Source: an uncultured Eubacteriales bacterium
GTDB lineage: Bacteria; Bacillota; Clostridia; Christensenellales; Borkfalkiaceae
Direction: 5' to 3'
Assembly: GCA_902465495.1 (NCBI GenBank)
Contig: CABQND010000007.1
Coordinates: 1-42,640, forward strand
DNA length: 42,640 nt
In this document: positions 31,286 to 39,179 of the stretch, piece by piece
How the letters are laid out: every line of letters starts with the position of its first letter
Position numbering within the stretch: position 1 is the stretch's first letter
Position numbers and translations under genes: made by a program
The notes under the pieces: model-generated
Told to the model about the DNA's origin: nothing
The model's input: the letters and a program-made list of their open reading frames with translations, nothing else
Databases searched by the model: none

Positions 31286-33982
31286 ATGCGCGCATATCAT
31301 AGCATGACGGCGGAAGAAGTTCTCGCAGAATTGAGAACGGGCGAATTGGGGCTCACGCAGGAAGAGGCGGCAAAACGGTTGGAGGCTGTCGGAGAAAATG
31401 CATTGCAGGATAAAAAGAAGGGCAGTGTGATCAAGCTGTTTTTTGCGCAGTTTAAGGATTTCATGACCATTCTGCTGATTTGTGCAGCGGCGGTATCGGG
31501 AGTGATTGCGTATATTACAGGAGACGTACACGAGCTTGCCGATACAGGTATTTTATTGTTTATAATCTTGCTCAATACTTTTGTTGGCTTTATCCAGCAA
31601 TATCGAGCCGACTCGGCGATCGAAAAGTTGAAAAAACTTTCGGTGTGTCGAGTGAAGGCGGTTCGCGGCGGGAAAGATGTTTTGTTGGAAAGTACGCAAC
31701 TGGTCCCGGGCGACGTAATTGATTTGGAAGAAGGAGATCTGATTCCTGCCGATTGCCGAATTTTGCGCGCGGAAGAGCTGAAATGCGATGAGTCTGCGCT
31801 GACGGGCGAGTCGCTCGGCGTTACGAAGACGACGGAAACGTTTGCAGAAAAGACAGCTGTTTCCGATCGGAAGAACATGCTATATTCTTCTACATTTGTG
31901 GTCAGCGGACAAGCGAAAGCGGTGGTCGTAAATACAGGGCAGAATACGGAGATCGGCCATATTGCCGGACTGTTGCGGGATACGCAGGCGGAAAAGACGC
32001 CGCTCGAAAAGATTCTCGCCGTACTCGGCAAGGCGCTGACGGGGTTTGTGATCGGTATTGCAGCAATTATTTTTATTTTCGGTATCTTTTTTAAAAACAG
32101 TACAATTTTGGGAAACTTCATGTCGTCGGTGGCGATCGCGGTCGCGGCAATTCCCGAAGGTATGCCTGCGGTGGTCACCGTGATTATGGCAATGGGAGTG
32201 CAAAAGATGAGCCGCGAGCGAGCGATCGTGCGCAAATTGCATGCGGTGGAAACGCTGGGCGGTTGCAGCTGTATTTGCTCGGATAAAACGGGTACGCTGA
32301 CCGAAAATCGTATGACGGTAGAGGGAGCGGTCACAGCGTTTGATGCAGAGGCATTGACACAGGTAAAAGCAGGGGAAGTTCCGCCCGTTGACGAAAAGAG
32401 CGGGGGTCAATTGCTTGCATGTATTTGCGCCTGTAATACAGTCAAGGGCGCAAAGGGCAAACGCCGCGGCGATCCGACAGAAGTTGCGCTCGTGAATTTT
32501 GCGGACGCGCATGATTTTTCGCTTGATTTTAAAAAATTGGGAGGAATACCATTTTCTTCGGAGCGCAAGAGGATGTCCGAGGCGGTACGAACGAAAGCGG
32601 GGGATTTTCTGTACGTAAAAGGAGCTGCTGACGTTCTTTTGGAACAATGTGACCGAATTTTGGAAAACGGTCGGGTGCGTTCGATGAACGAAAATGATCG
32701 CAGGAATGTGCTAACGGCGACTGAATGTCTCGCTTCACGAGCTTTGCGGGTGTTGGGCTTTGCTTATCGCGAATACGAGGGATGCCCTGACGAGGAACGA
32801 CTGATTTTTATTGGAATATGCGGCATGATCGATCCGCCTAAGCGCGGAGTTAAAGAGGCGGTTACGGAGTGCAGACGCGCGGGGATAATGCCTGTAATGA
32901 TCACGGGCGATCACCGGGAAACGGCGTATGCGATCGCATCACGGCTGGGTATGGCGCAAAGCGAAAGTGAGGTGATCACGGGCGCAGAACTGGACTCCCT
33001 TTCCGAAAGCGAACTTTCGCGTCGAGTTCCGTCTTGTCGGGTATTTGCGCGCGTCAGCCCGAAACATAAGAGCCGTATTGTCGAACAGTTTCAAAAGGCC
33101 GGAAACGTTGTCGCGATGACGGGGGACGGCATCAATGATGCGCCTGGCATACGCAAAGCGGATATTGGGATCGCTATGGGGATTTCGGGCACAGATGTGA
33201 CTAAAAGTGCCGCCGACATGGTCATCGCTGACGATAATTTTTCCACTATTGTTACGGCCGTGCGGGAAGGAAGACGCGTCTTTTCAAATATTAAGAAGAC
33301 CATTCAGTTTTTTTTGGCGACCAATCTCGCGGAAGTATTGTCTATTTTGATCGTGACGCTTGCCTTGTATCAGATGGATTTTCTTTCGTCAACACAGCTT
33401 TTATGGATCAATCTGATTACAGACAGCTTGCCGGTTTTATCGCTGGGTGCAGAGCGGGCGGAAAAGGATTGTATGCTTCGTCCGCCTTCAAGAGCTTCCT
33501 CGTTGTTTTCGGCAGAAAGTATGATTTCCATTGCTTTTTACGGCATATTTCAGACAGTGGTTTGTGTCGGAATATTTGTATGGAGCGCATCGGTCTACGG
33601 GAATGCTGTTGCGATAACGATGACGTTTTTTGTACTTTCTTTCCTGGAACTTTTTCACTCGTTTAATATACGGTCAGATCGTTCATCCGCATTTGGAAAA
33701 GGGTTCTTTGAAAATCGTATGCTGTTTGTCACTGTGCTTGCCGGAGTGGGCGTAAATGTAATTCTGTGTGCATTTGCTCCGTTGCGGGCGGCATTCGGAA
33801 TCGTAGCTCTCAGCGGTGTGCAATGGGCGATTGTATTTGGAGCCTCCCTTTCTATTGTGCCGGCTGCAGAGATTTATAAATGTTTTGTTCGGGCGGCGGT
33901 ACGTAAAAAGAGGGGAACGCTTGCACGAAAAAGTGCCCATTCCCCGGTGAAAAGCGCGGCGTTTGCGCAGGCAAAACAGTAG
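31286..33982 (+). CDS. Calcium-type cation-transporting P-type ATPase (P2A/P2B)
   Basis: GAAAGAGG precedes the ATG. The N-terminus (MTAEEVLAEL..., GLTQEEAAKRL) is the cation-ATPase N domain. TGES (173-176) is the actuator motif and AIPEGMPAVVT (~288-298) the membrane motif of calcium pumps, with the Glu ligand. SDKTGTLTENRM holds the phosphorylated Asp333, and TGDGINDAPGIRKADIGIAMG (~611) the hinge motif. About ten membrane spans and a length of 898 residues match bacterial SERCA-like pumps such as LMCA1. It should export Ca2+ from the cytoplasm using ATP. A TATAAT at 31251-31256 may be its -10, without a clear -35. Confidence 0.94.
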   Translation: MRAYHSMTAEEVLAELRTGELGLTQEEAAKRLEAVGENALQDKKKGSVIKLFFAQFKDFMTILLICAAAVSGVIAYITGDVHELADTGILLFIILLNTFVGFIQQYRADSAIEKLKKLSVCRVKAVRGGKDVLLESTQLVPGDVIDLEEGDLIPADCRILRAEELKCDESALTGESLGVTKTTETFAEKTAVSDRKNMLYSSTFVVSGQAKAVVVNTGQNTEIGHIAGLLRDTQAEKTPLEKILAVLGKALTGFVIGIAAIIFIFGIFFKNSTILGNFMSSVAIAVAAIPEGMPAVVTVIMAMGVQKMSRERAIVRKLHAVETLGGCSCICSDKTGTLTENRMTVEGAVTAFDAEALTQVKAGEVPPVDEKSGGQLLACICACNTVKGAKGKRRGDPTEVALVNFADAHDFSLDFKKLGGIPFSSERKRMSEAVRTKAGDFLYVKGAADVLLEQCDRILENGRVRSMNENDRRNVLTATECLASRALRVLGFAYREYEGCPDEERLIFIGICGMIDPPKRGVKEAVTECRRAGIMPVMITGDHRETAYAIASRLGMAQSESEVITGAELDSLSESELSRRVPSCRVFARVSPKHKSRIVEQFQKAGNVVAMTGDGINDAPGIRKADIGIAMGISGTDVTKSAADMVIADDNFSTIVTAVREGRRVFSNIKKTIQFFLATNLAEVLSILIVTLALYQMDFLSSTQLLWINLITDSLPVLSLGAERAEKDCMLRPPSRASSLFSAESMISIAFYGIFQTVVCVGIFVWSASVYGNAVAITMTFFVLSFLELFHSFNIRSDRSSAFGKGFFENRMLFVTVLAGVGVNVILCAFAPLRAAFGIVALSGVQWAIVFGASLSIVPAAEIYKCFVRAAVRKKRGTLARKSAHSPVKSAAFAQAKQ

Positions 33983-33990
33983 GGAAATTA

Positions 33991-34027
33991 AAAAAGCTTC
34001 CGCCCTTTTAAACGAGCGGAAGCTTTT
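33991..34027. terminator. Bidirectional terminator between the P-type ATPase and rplI
   Basis: AAAAGCTTCCGC pairs perfectly with GCGGAAGCTTTT around a short loop, with A and T runs on the two sides. Confidence 0.88.
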
Positions 34028-34044
34028 ATGTTATTAAAAATCAA

Positions 34045-34491
34045 TCAGCTTTCAGGGACAACGGTTACAAAGACTTTCGCGGAAACACCTTCCATAAGGC
34101 GAATTTCCACGGTATAATCGCCGACCGTTTTGATGGGGTCTTTTAAGACAATTTTCTTTTTGTCGATTTCGTAGCCGAGTTCTTCGAGGCGGGAAGCGAT
34201 TTCTTTGGAAGTGACACTTCCGAATACTTTTCCGTTTTCACCGCATTTAATCGATACGGTCACTTTGGATTTATCCATTTTCTGGGCGAGTTCGCGTATT
34301 TGGCGAATCTCTTCGGCGCGGCGCCGCTCTTCTGCTTCTTTTTGCAATTTAAGGCTGTTCACGGCGACGGAGGACGCCTGTTCGGCAAGTCCCTTTTTCA
34401 AAAGAAAGTTTTTGGCAAATCCGTCGCTTACGTCAAGGATCTCTCCTTTTTTGCCTGTTCCTTTTACATCTTGTTTGAGAATCACTTTCAT
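34045..34491 (-). CDS. rplI: Ribosomal protein bL9
   Basis: The start at 34491 gives the standard opening MKVILKQDVKGTGKKGEILDV and has GAGGTG eight bases upstream. The N-terminal rRNA-binding domain includes VSDGFAKNFLLKKGLA (~22-37). A long connecting helix (~40-75) and the C-terminal domain with GKVFGSVTSKEIA follow. The 148-residue length is normal. It binds 23S rRNA at the base of the L1 stalk. In many Firmicutes it adjoins dnaB or gdpP; here it stands alone with its own promoter and terminator. Confidence 0.97.
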   Translation of the reverse strand: MKVILKQDVKGTGKKGEILDVSDGFAKNFLLKKGLAEQASSVAVNSLKLQKEAEERRRAEEIRQIRELAQKMDKSKVTVSIKCGENGKVFGSVTSKEIASRLEELGYEIDKKKIVLKDPIKTVGDYTVEIRLMEGVSAKVFVTVVPES

Positions 34492-34526
34492 GGCACGCAC
34501 CTCATGTTCTTTCTTATTACGCATTT

Positions 34527-34555
34527 ATTGTACAACGTGGCACGGAAAAAGTCAA
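34527..34555 (-). promoter_or_regulatory. Promoter of rplI
   Basis: On the minus strand TTGACT (34555-34550) and TACAAT (34532-34527) have a 17-base spacer. Confidence 0.78.
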
Positions 34556-34613
34556 CCCTTTGTCTCATAATCCGAATAAACCTGCACATAATAGATTTCG
34601 GGAGGTGATTGCA

Positions 34614-34769
34614 ATGGATAAGATCAATCACGCGATCGGATGCGAAGTTTCCGATTGTAAATTCAACTGCGAAGGCAAAAATTGTACGCTCGACAGGATC
34701 ATGGTGGGCAGCACCTGTGAATGTGATGCGGAAAAATGCACGTGTTGTGAAAATTATTGCAGAAAATAA
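34614..34769 (+). CDS. Small cysteine-rich DUF1540 protein
   Basis: A full-strength GGAGGTGA (34601-34608) lies five bases before the ATG, so this 51-residue gene is strongly translated. MDKINHAIGCEVSDCKFNCE opens the protein, and nine cysteines in all are arranged as in DUF1540 (CxxxxC, C..C, then CTCCENYC). Such spacing suggests zinc or iron binding, possibly as a tiny structural protein; members are common in spore-forming Clostridia. The function is not known. It stands between divergent rplI and its own terminator. Confidence 0.9.
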   Translation: MDKINHAIGCEVSDCKFNCEGKNCTLDRIMVGSTCECDAEKCTCCENYCRK

Positions 34770-34781
34770 TTAAAACTGCGG

Positions 34782-34821
34782 AAAAAACAGCTCGCATTCT
34801 TAAGAACGCGAGCTGTTTTTT
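34782..34821. terminator. Bidirectional terminator after the DUF1540 gene
   Basis: AAAAAACAGCTCGC pairs with GCGAGCTGTTTTTT around a 12-base loop. It also serves the minus-strand Nudix gene that converges on it. Confidence 0.9.
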
Positions 34822-34834
34822 GCTGAAAAGTATT

Positions 34835-35329
34835 TCAGATTTTAGCGCGTTTTAATTCTGCGATCGCGCTTTTTAGCAAAAATCCGGCAGTTGAGTCATG
34901 ACTTACCGTTTCAAGCGCTTCGTCGAAAGAACACCACTTCGCCTCGGAAATCTCCGCTTCATTCAGCTTGGTTTCGCCGTCGGAAACAACGACGATAAAG
35001 CCGAGCATCAAAACATTGCGAGGCTCGTGGTATCGAGAACCGATGTATTTGTATTTTACTGCAGTGAGTCCTGTTTCTTCGCGGATCTCGCGAACAATTG
35101 CTTTTTCAGCCGATTCGCTCTTTTTTACATATCCTGCAAGGAGCAAAAAGTCTCCGTTCAAGTGCTTTGCAAGCAAAACACGGTCCTGCGATTTATTGAC
35201 AACAGTCATGCTGACGGCGGTCTTGAAGGGTGGAAATTTAAATTCCCCGCAGTTGTCGCAGTAGGGGACGAGCCCTTCGTTTTCGCAGAATTTAAGCGTA
35301 AGCTTATTTCCGCAGTCCTGACAAAACAT
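34835..35329 (-). CDS. Nudix hydrolase with N-terminal zinc ribbon (NudC-like)
   Basis: AGGAGGGG precedes the ATG. Cys3, Cys6, Cys24 and Cys27 form a small zinc ribbon. The complete Nudix box runs from Gly66 to Leu88, with Glu72, Arg80-Glu81 and Glu84-Glu85 as the metal-binding residues. The ribbon plus Nudix layout resembles NAD pyrophosphatase/decapping enzymes, but at 164 residues the protein lacks their N-terminal domain and I do not see the SQPWPFPxS motif. It may therefore clear another nucleoside diphosphate derivative. It is a single-gene unit. Confidence 0.92.
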   Translation of the reverse strand: MFCQDCGNKLTLKFCENEGLVPYCDNCGEFKFPPFKTAVSMTVVNKSQDRVLLAKHLNGDFLLLAGYVKKSESAEKAIVREIREETGLTAVKYKYIGSRYHEPRNVLMLGFIVVVSDGETKLNEAEISEAKWCSFDEALETVSHDSTAGFLLKSAIAELKRAKI

Positions 35330-35362
35330 AAAAATCCCCTCCTTTTTAAGTGGTTTTTATTT

Positions 35363-35391
35363 AGAATAAACCTTTTTTGCAAAAAAGTCAA
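35363..35391 (-). promoter_or_regulatory. Promoter of the Nudix gene
   Basis: On the minus strand TTGACT (35391-35386) and TATTCT (35368-35363) are 17 bases apart. Confidence 0.65.
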
Positions 35392-35633
35392 TACTCCTTA
35401 AATAAATTTCATTTTATTTTAATAAATCAGATAAAAAACAGGTGCGGAAATTGCGTGGGACGTTGAAAAAGATAAAAGAAATTTTTGTTTGAGCATTTTA
35501 AAATTTGCATTTTCGCAATAATTTAAAAAGCGGAGATTGTTAAAACATTTGCAGATAAATAGGTTGCAATGAAGAAGAATATGGTAAAATAGAAATTTTA
35601 TAAAAAAATTACAAGTAGAATTATTTGAAAGTA
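35392..35633. other. AT-rich intergenic stretch ahead of the SipW locus
   Basis: This part of the 391-base gap is very AT-rich. I see no gene or RNA family in it; a 75-codon minus-strand frame is low-complexity and lacks a ribosome binding site. Confidence 0.4.
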
Positions 35634-35667
35634 TTGACATTAACATTATATAGTGTTATACTATGTA
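35634..35667 (+). promoter_or_regulatory. Promoter of the SipW locus with overlapping dyad
   Basis: TTGACA (35634-35639) and TATACT (35657-35662) are 17 bases apart. ATAGT-GTTAT-ACTAT (35650-35664) forms an inverted repeat over the -10, extended by two more pairs after one mismatch. A repressor could bind here. TGTTATACTATGT at 35654-35666 matches the promoter of the surface protein at 7.6 kb at 11 of 13 positions. Confidence 0.75.
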
Positions 35668-35720
35668 TAAGGTCATTATATGGAAAAACGTAAATAAATT
35701 ATTGCAGGACGAAGAGTGAA

Positions 35721-36191
35721 ATGAAGCAAAAGTCATTGATAATATTTATAGTTGCCATTTTTTTGATTTTAGCCGGAACAGCTGTTGGAACAACCTACAT
35801 ATTTACAAAAAAGGACGCTCCTTTAATTACGGCGGGAGATGAGCCGTATGAAGAGACGATCGTGTTTGAGGACATGGTACCGGGCGGAGAAAAGTATGTG
35901 GCAAAGTATACAACCGAAGGGGGTATAGGTTCGGTATTTAGCGCGCGCTTTTCAGGCGGCGGCGAAGGTACGTTGAGCGAGTTTTTAACGGTTGAAGTCG
36001 TGGTTGCCGGAGAAACGGTTTATTCCGGCAGTTATGCAGAATGTGCAGAAAACGCAATAACGAAAGAAGTAACGGGCGATTTTGAGTTTACCGTTTCTTT
36101 TTGGCTGGACGCATCAGTGGGCGATGAAGCGCAGGGCCTTACGTGTGAGATTATTGCTGAATATGGAATGGAGGGCGATAGTCAGGGATGA
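35721..36191 (+). CDS. Small membrane-anchored or secreted protein, first gene of the SipW locus
   Basis: The 156-residue protein has an N-terminal hydrophobic segment (~5-28) ending in AGTAVGTTYIF, which resembles a signal anchor or a variant SipW-type signal (GTAVGTTYIFT where clients have GATFALFS). The rest is an acidic, beta-rich domain with FTVSFWLDASVGDEAQGLTCEIIAEY, like a shortened TasA/camelysin sandwich. Its stop overlaps the signal peptidase start as ATGA, so the two are translationally coupled. By position it could play the part TapA plays in Bacillus (assembly or anchoring), but I see no sequence likeness to TapA. Confidence 0.75.
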   Translation: MKQKSLIIFIVAIFLILAGTAVGTTYIFTKKDAPLITAGDEPYEETIVFEDMVPGGEKYVAKYTTEGGIGSVFSARFSGGGEGTLSEFLTVEVVVAGETVYSGSYAECAENAITKEVTGDFEFTVSFWLDASVGDEAQGLTCEIIAEYGMEGDSQG

Positions 36192-36871
36192 CAGCAAAGA
36201 CAAAAAAAGTTTTTTCTGTTTTGTCGACGATCCTGATCGCTCTTTTTCTTTTGCTGGCAATCTTGTGTTTAGTGGTTGCGTTGCCGTATAAACTGAAAGG
36301 TGAAGACGCTGAAATATTCGGCAAACAGGTGCGGATAGTATTAAGCGGTTCTATGGAGCCTACGATACGGAAAGACGCCCTAGTGTGTGTGGATGCGGCT
36401 CCGGAGAGCGGTGAGGAACGGGATGAGTTCATGCAGGGACTGCAAGAGGGTGACATCATTACATTTTACGATTGGTCGGAAACGAGCAGGAGTGAAGTGG
36501 TTGTAACGCACCGGATCCAAAGTATTGAACAGTCGGAAACAGGATTGATATTTATCTGTCACGGGGATGCTGTAACAGATATAAACGAAACGCAGACGGT
36601 GCACGAAGAAGACGTGATCGGTTTGGTGGAATGGAGCAATTATCCTTTGGGGAAAATTATTTCATTTCTTCGAACAACGACAGGCATTGTGTTGATTATG
36701 ATCATTCCTGCATCTTTGATTCTGATCTATGAGATATTTTTTATCTTGCAGACGATCAAGGAAAGAAAAGAAGATAAAAAAAGGGAAGAAGCAGCCGCGC
36801 TCGAGCAGGAAATCGAACGCTTGCGTCGCGAGCTGGAAGAATTAAAAACGGAGGTATCCGAGGATGACTGA
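36188..36871 (+). CDS. sipW: ER-type signal peptidase I (SipW-like) with coiled-coil tail
   Basis: The first membrane span is ~10-32. LSGSMEPTI holds the nucleophile Ser55, and VVVTHRI holds His108 where ordinary bacterial signal peptidases have Lys; this Ser/His pair marks the ER-type SipW class. GDAVTD (126-131) is the later catalytic-site motif with the conserved Asp, and a second membrane span lies at ~166-188. A 38-residue charged coiled coil (KERKEDKKREEAAALEQE and on) extends the cytoplasmic end, which SipW itself lacks. It should cleave the GATFALF-type signals of the proteins encoded downstream and at 7.6 kb. Its ends overlap both neighbours (4 and 8 bases). Confidence 0.92.
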   Translation: MTAKTKKVFSVLSTILIALFLLLAILCLVVALPYKLKGEDAEIFGKQVRIVLSGSMEPTIRKDALVCVDAAPESGEERDEFMQGLQEGDIITFYDWSETSRSEVVVTHRIQSIEQSETGLIFICHGDAVTDINETQTVHEEDVIGLVEWSNYPLGKIISFLRTTTGIVLIMIIPASLILIYEIFFILQTIKERKEDKKREEAAALEQEIERLRRELEELKTEVSEDD

Positions 36872-37664
36872 ACCCTTATTTATAGTGAGCATTTGTGTAG
36901 TGATGGCTGTAGCTTTGGCGCTTCTTGTGTGGGTGATTGTGGCGCTCGTAATGCAGAGCAAGGCAAAGAAGACAGCGGGGAAGATCGTAGTTGTAGACGA
37001 TCAGGCGTATGTACTTTTGCCCTTAGATTCGGCGCCTGTGGAGGAAGAAAAAGAAATTGCCGAGCCGGCAAAAGAACAGGTTGCGGTCGAAGAAGAACGT
37101 GCTGTTGAAGAAACGCGCGAAGAAGAGTTGGCTCCTGCGCAGAGTGTGGAAGCAATCGATACTTCGGATATGGTAGTGTTGCGTCGCAACGAATCGATTC
37201 CGTATGAAGAAGCATATTTAAGACTTTCCAAGACACAGAAGGGTTATGTTGACGAGATCATCCGTTATGCGGAAGCGAAAGAAGGCGTAAAGAAAGTAGT
37301 CAACGACAAAAGTGCGAGTGTGTATTTGGGCAAAAAACTTGTGGTTCGCATTTTGCTGAAACGTGGGATAGTTATGGCGCGTCTTACGGTGCAGAACAAT
37401 GATTTTATTGCGTACACGGACAGTGCGGGACTGAAGATTAAGGAAAAGCCCATCGATGTGAAAATTGAAGAGCCGGAAATGGTTTCAGCGGTAAAAGATA
37501 TTATAGATATAACTTATCGTGATCTTTATGCGGAACGCGCGCGCCGTGAGGAAGAAAAGAAGGCGATGCGCCGTGAACAGCGCCGTCTTGCTCGTGAAAA
37601 GGCAAAGGCAGCGGCGGCTGAGGCTGAGGCGGAAAATGAAGCAAATGAGGGTACAGAAGAATAA
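36864..37664 (+). CDS. Membrane-anchored acidic protein of unknown function in the SipW locus
   Basis: The start overlaps the signal peptidase gene by eight bases, with GGAGG just upstream. A single membrane span (~5-30) is followed by a Glu/Ala/Val-rich linker (~58-95), then a folded core (~105-215) with RRNESIPYEEAYLRLS, KTQKGYVDEIIRY and KKLVVRILLKRGIVMARLTV. A highly charged Arg/Glu/Ala coiled coil (~220-266) ends it. With the span first, the positive-inside rule (QSKAKK after it) puts the core and coil in the cytoplasm, where they could meet the coiled-coil tail of the signal peptidase. I do not recognise the core family. Confidence 0.8.
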   Translation: MTEPLFIVSICVVMAVALALLVWVIVALVMQSKAKKTAGKIVVVDDQAYVLLPLDSAPVEEEKEIAEPAKEQVAVEEERAVEETREEELAPAQSVEAIDTSDMVVLRRNESIPYEEAYLRLSKTQKGYVDEIIRYAEAKEGVKKVVNDKSASVYLGKKLVVRILLKRGIVMARLTVQNNDFIAYTDSAGLKIKEKPIDVKIEEPEMVSAVKDIIDITYRDLYAERARREEEKKAMRREQRRLAREKAKAAAAEAEAENEANEGTEE

Positions 37665-37722
37665 AGGTTTATAAGGACCGGATGAAGCGGAATTATTCGC
37701 AATCGAACAGGAGGGAGAGAGA

Positions 37723-38388
37723 ATGCGATTTACAAGGACGAAAGCAATCATAATAGCGGCAGTTACTGCATTGTTGAGTGCCGGGTTATTGGTTGCGGCG
37801 ACTTTTGCATTGTTTTCAGATTCAGTTAAGGTAGTGAATCATTTGGAAGCGGGAACGCTTGATGTATCGTTATATAAAATATCGGAAACGAGCTTGATTG
37901 CCGATGAGCACGGAGTAATTCCCGCGGCGCCTGTAACTAAGGATTATGCCGACGCCCCCATTGATTTGGAAGATTCGGAAGCATCGGTGTTTGCTTTGGG
38001 AAATTGTGTTCCGGGGATATGGCAGGAAGTAAACCTTCGGATCGTGAATAATGGCAGCGTTGCTTTTGATTATTCCGTAGCGATCGTAGTGACAAGCGAA
38101 ATCGAAGGGAAAACAGAACTTTTAGCGGAGCAACTGATGGTGACGGTAAGCAATGCAAGCGGACAAGAAGTTGTCCAGCCGTTTTCACTGGCTGTTGCAC
38201 AAGAGCGCGGTGCAATAGCGTTGGGATCTTTGATTGAGGCGAATTCTTCAGCGGAATTTAAGATTAAGATAGTGTTGCCGGCAAACGAAGATTCATTGGA
38301 CAGTGGGGCTGAAGGAGCAACGATCATGGGGGCTAGAATAGATTTTGATCTTTCGGTCAAAGCGCAACAGAAAGTTGAGCAGGCATAA
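37723..38388 (+). CDS. SipW-dependent TasA/camelysin-like protein 1
   Basis: AGGAGGGAGAG precedes the ATG. The hydrophobic segment (~9-30) ends in LLVAATFALFSDSV, a classic SipW-type signal peptide. The mature part is a beta-sandwich-like domain with GIWQEVNLRIVNNGSVAFDYSVAIVV, the TasA-like core strand pattern, and FKIKIVLPANED near the end. At 221 residues it is close to camelysin and TasA (about 200-260). It is probably an exported subunit that polymerises or coats the surface. It lies in the same direction as the signal peptidase genes with a 58-base gap and no terminator. Confidence 0.88.
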   Translation: MRFTRTKAIIIAAVTALLSAGLLVAATFALFSDSVKVVNHLEAGTLDVSLYKISETSLIADEHGVIPAAPVTKDYADAPIDLEDSEASVFALGNCVPGIWQEVNLRIVNNGSVAFDYSVAIVVTSEIEGKTELLAEQLMVTVSNASGQEVVQPFSLAVAQERGAIALGSLIEANSSAEFKIKIVLPANEDSLDSGAEGATIMGARIDFDLSVKAQQKVEQA

Positions 38389-38447
38389 TATTTAAAATGC
38401 CGACGCAAAAGCAAGGTAATTGTAAAACAGGAAAAGGAGAAAAGAAA

Positions 38448-39080
38448 ATGAAGACGAAAAAAATGGCGATCCTTACGGCATCATTGATTATCGTTTTGTG
38501 TGCGGTAGTGATTGTAGGTGCAACGTTTGCATTGTTTGGAAAGACCATTGACAAAAACGTTACGGTAACGACAGGCGATGTCACAATCTCTGCGGATTTC
38601 GGAAAAACGCCTGAGCTTTATAGCCTTATTAATGGAGAGCAAAAAAAGCTTTCGGAAGCAGAAGGTGAAGATTATGATAATAACTTCTACTTGGGCGGGA
38701 CAGCAGAATTAGATCCTGATACAGGTGTATTGAGCCTTACTGGTCTTATTCCCGGCGACAAAGCAGAAATTTCTTTGACTATTACGAACAAGTCATCGGT
38801 AGCGGTGAAGTACTGCGTAGTAGCGGAAGTATCGGGCGGCCTTGCGGCGGATGAGCAAAACGGTGTGAAAGTAGATACCGGAGTGGCATCGGGTACGGAT
38901 TATACATGGACGGAGATTGCTTTCGACGGTGAGACAACCATTACGATCAGCGTTGAACTTCCCAAAACTGCAAAGCAGGTTGCGGAAGGAGACCGTTCCT
39001 GTGAGGTGCTTTTCACTATTTATGCAGGACAGAGCAACGCCAGCGATGAAGACCTCGAAGCATTGTTCGGTCTGAATTAA
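38448..39080 (+). CDS. SipW-dependent TasA/camelysin-like protein 2
   Basis: The ATG at 38448 follows AAGGAGA at seven bases; upstream in-frame codons from 38397 lack a site and would put charged residues before the signal. The signal ends in IVGATFALFGK. The 210-residue protein has the same beta-sandwich pattern (GDKAEISLTITNKSSVAVKYCVV, then TITISVELPKTAKQV) as protein 1 and as the N-domain of the two large surface proteins. It probably acts as a fibre or coat subunit, paired with protein 1 as TasA-like paralogues. Confidence 0.88.
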   Translation: MKTKKMAILTASLIIVLCAVVIVGATFALFGKTIDKNVTVTTGDVTISADFGKTPELYSLINGEQKKLSEAEGEDYDNNFYLGGTAELDPDTGVLSLTGLIPGDKAEISLTITNKSSVAVKYCVVAEVSGGLAADEQNGVKVDTGVASGTDYTWTEIAFDGETTITISVELPKTAKQVAEGDRSCEVLFTIYAGQSNASDEDLEALFGLN

Positions 39081-39179
39081 TTTTTCTTACATAGGAATTT
39101 TATTGAAAACACTTGTTAAATAAATCGATGATCGAATAAGTTTAGCATATTGATGCAAGATTAAAGGAGGCGATTAAAT

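Noticed and set aside
35419..35646. 75-codon minus-strand frame before the SipW locus
   Set aside because: It is AT-driven low complexity with no ribosome binding site and overlaps the promoter of the locus.
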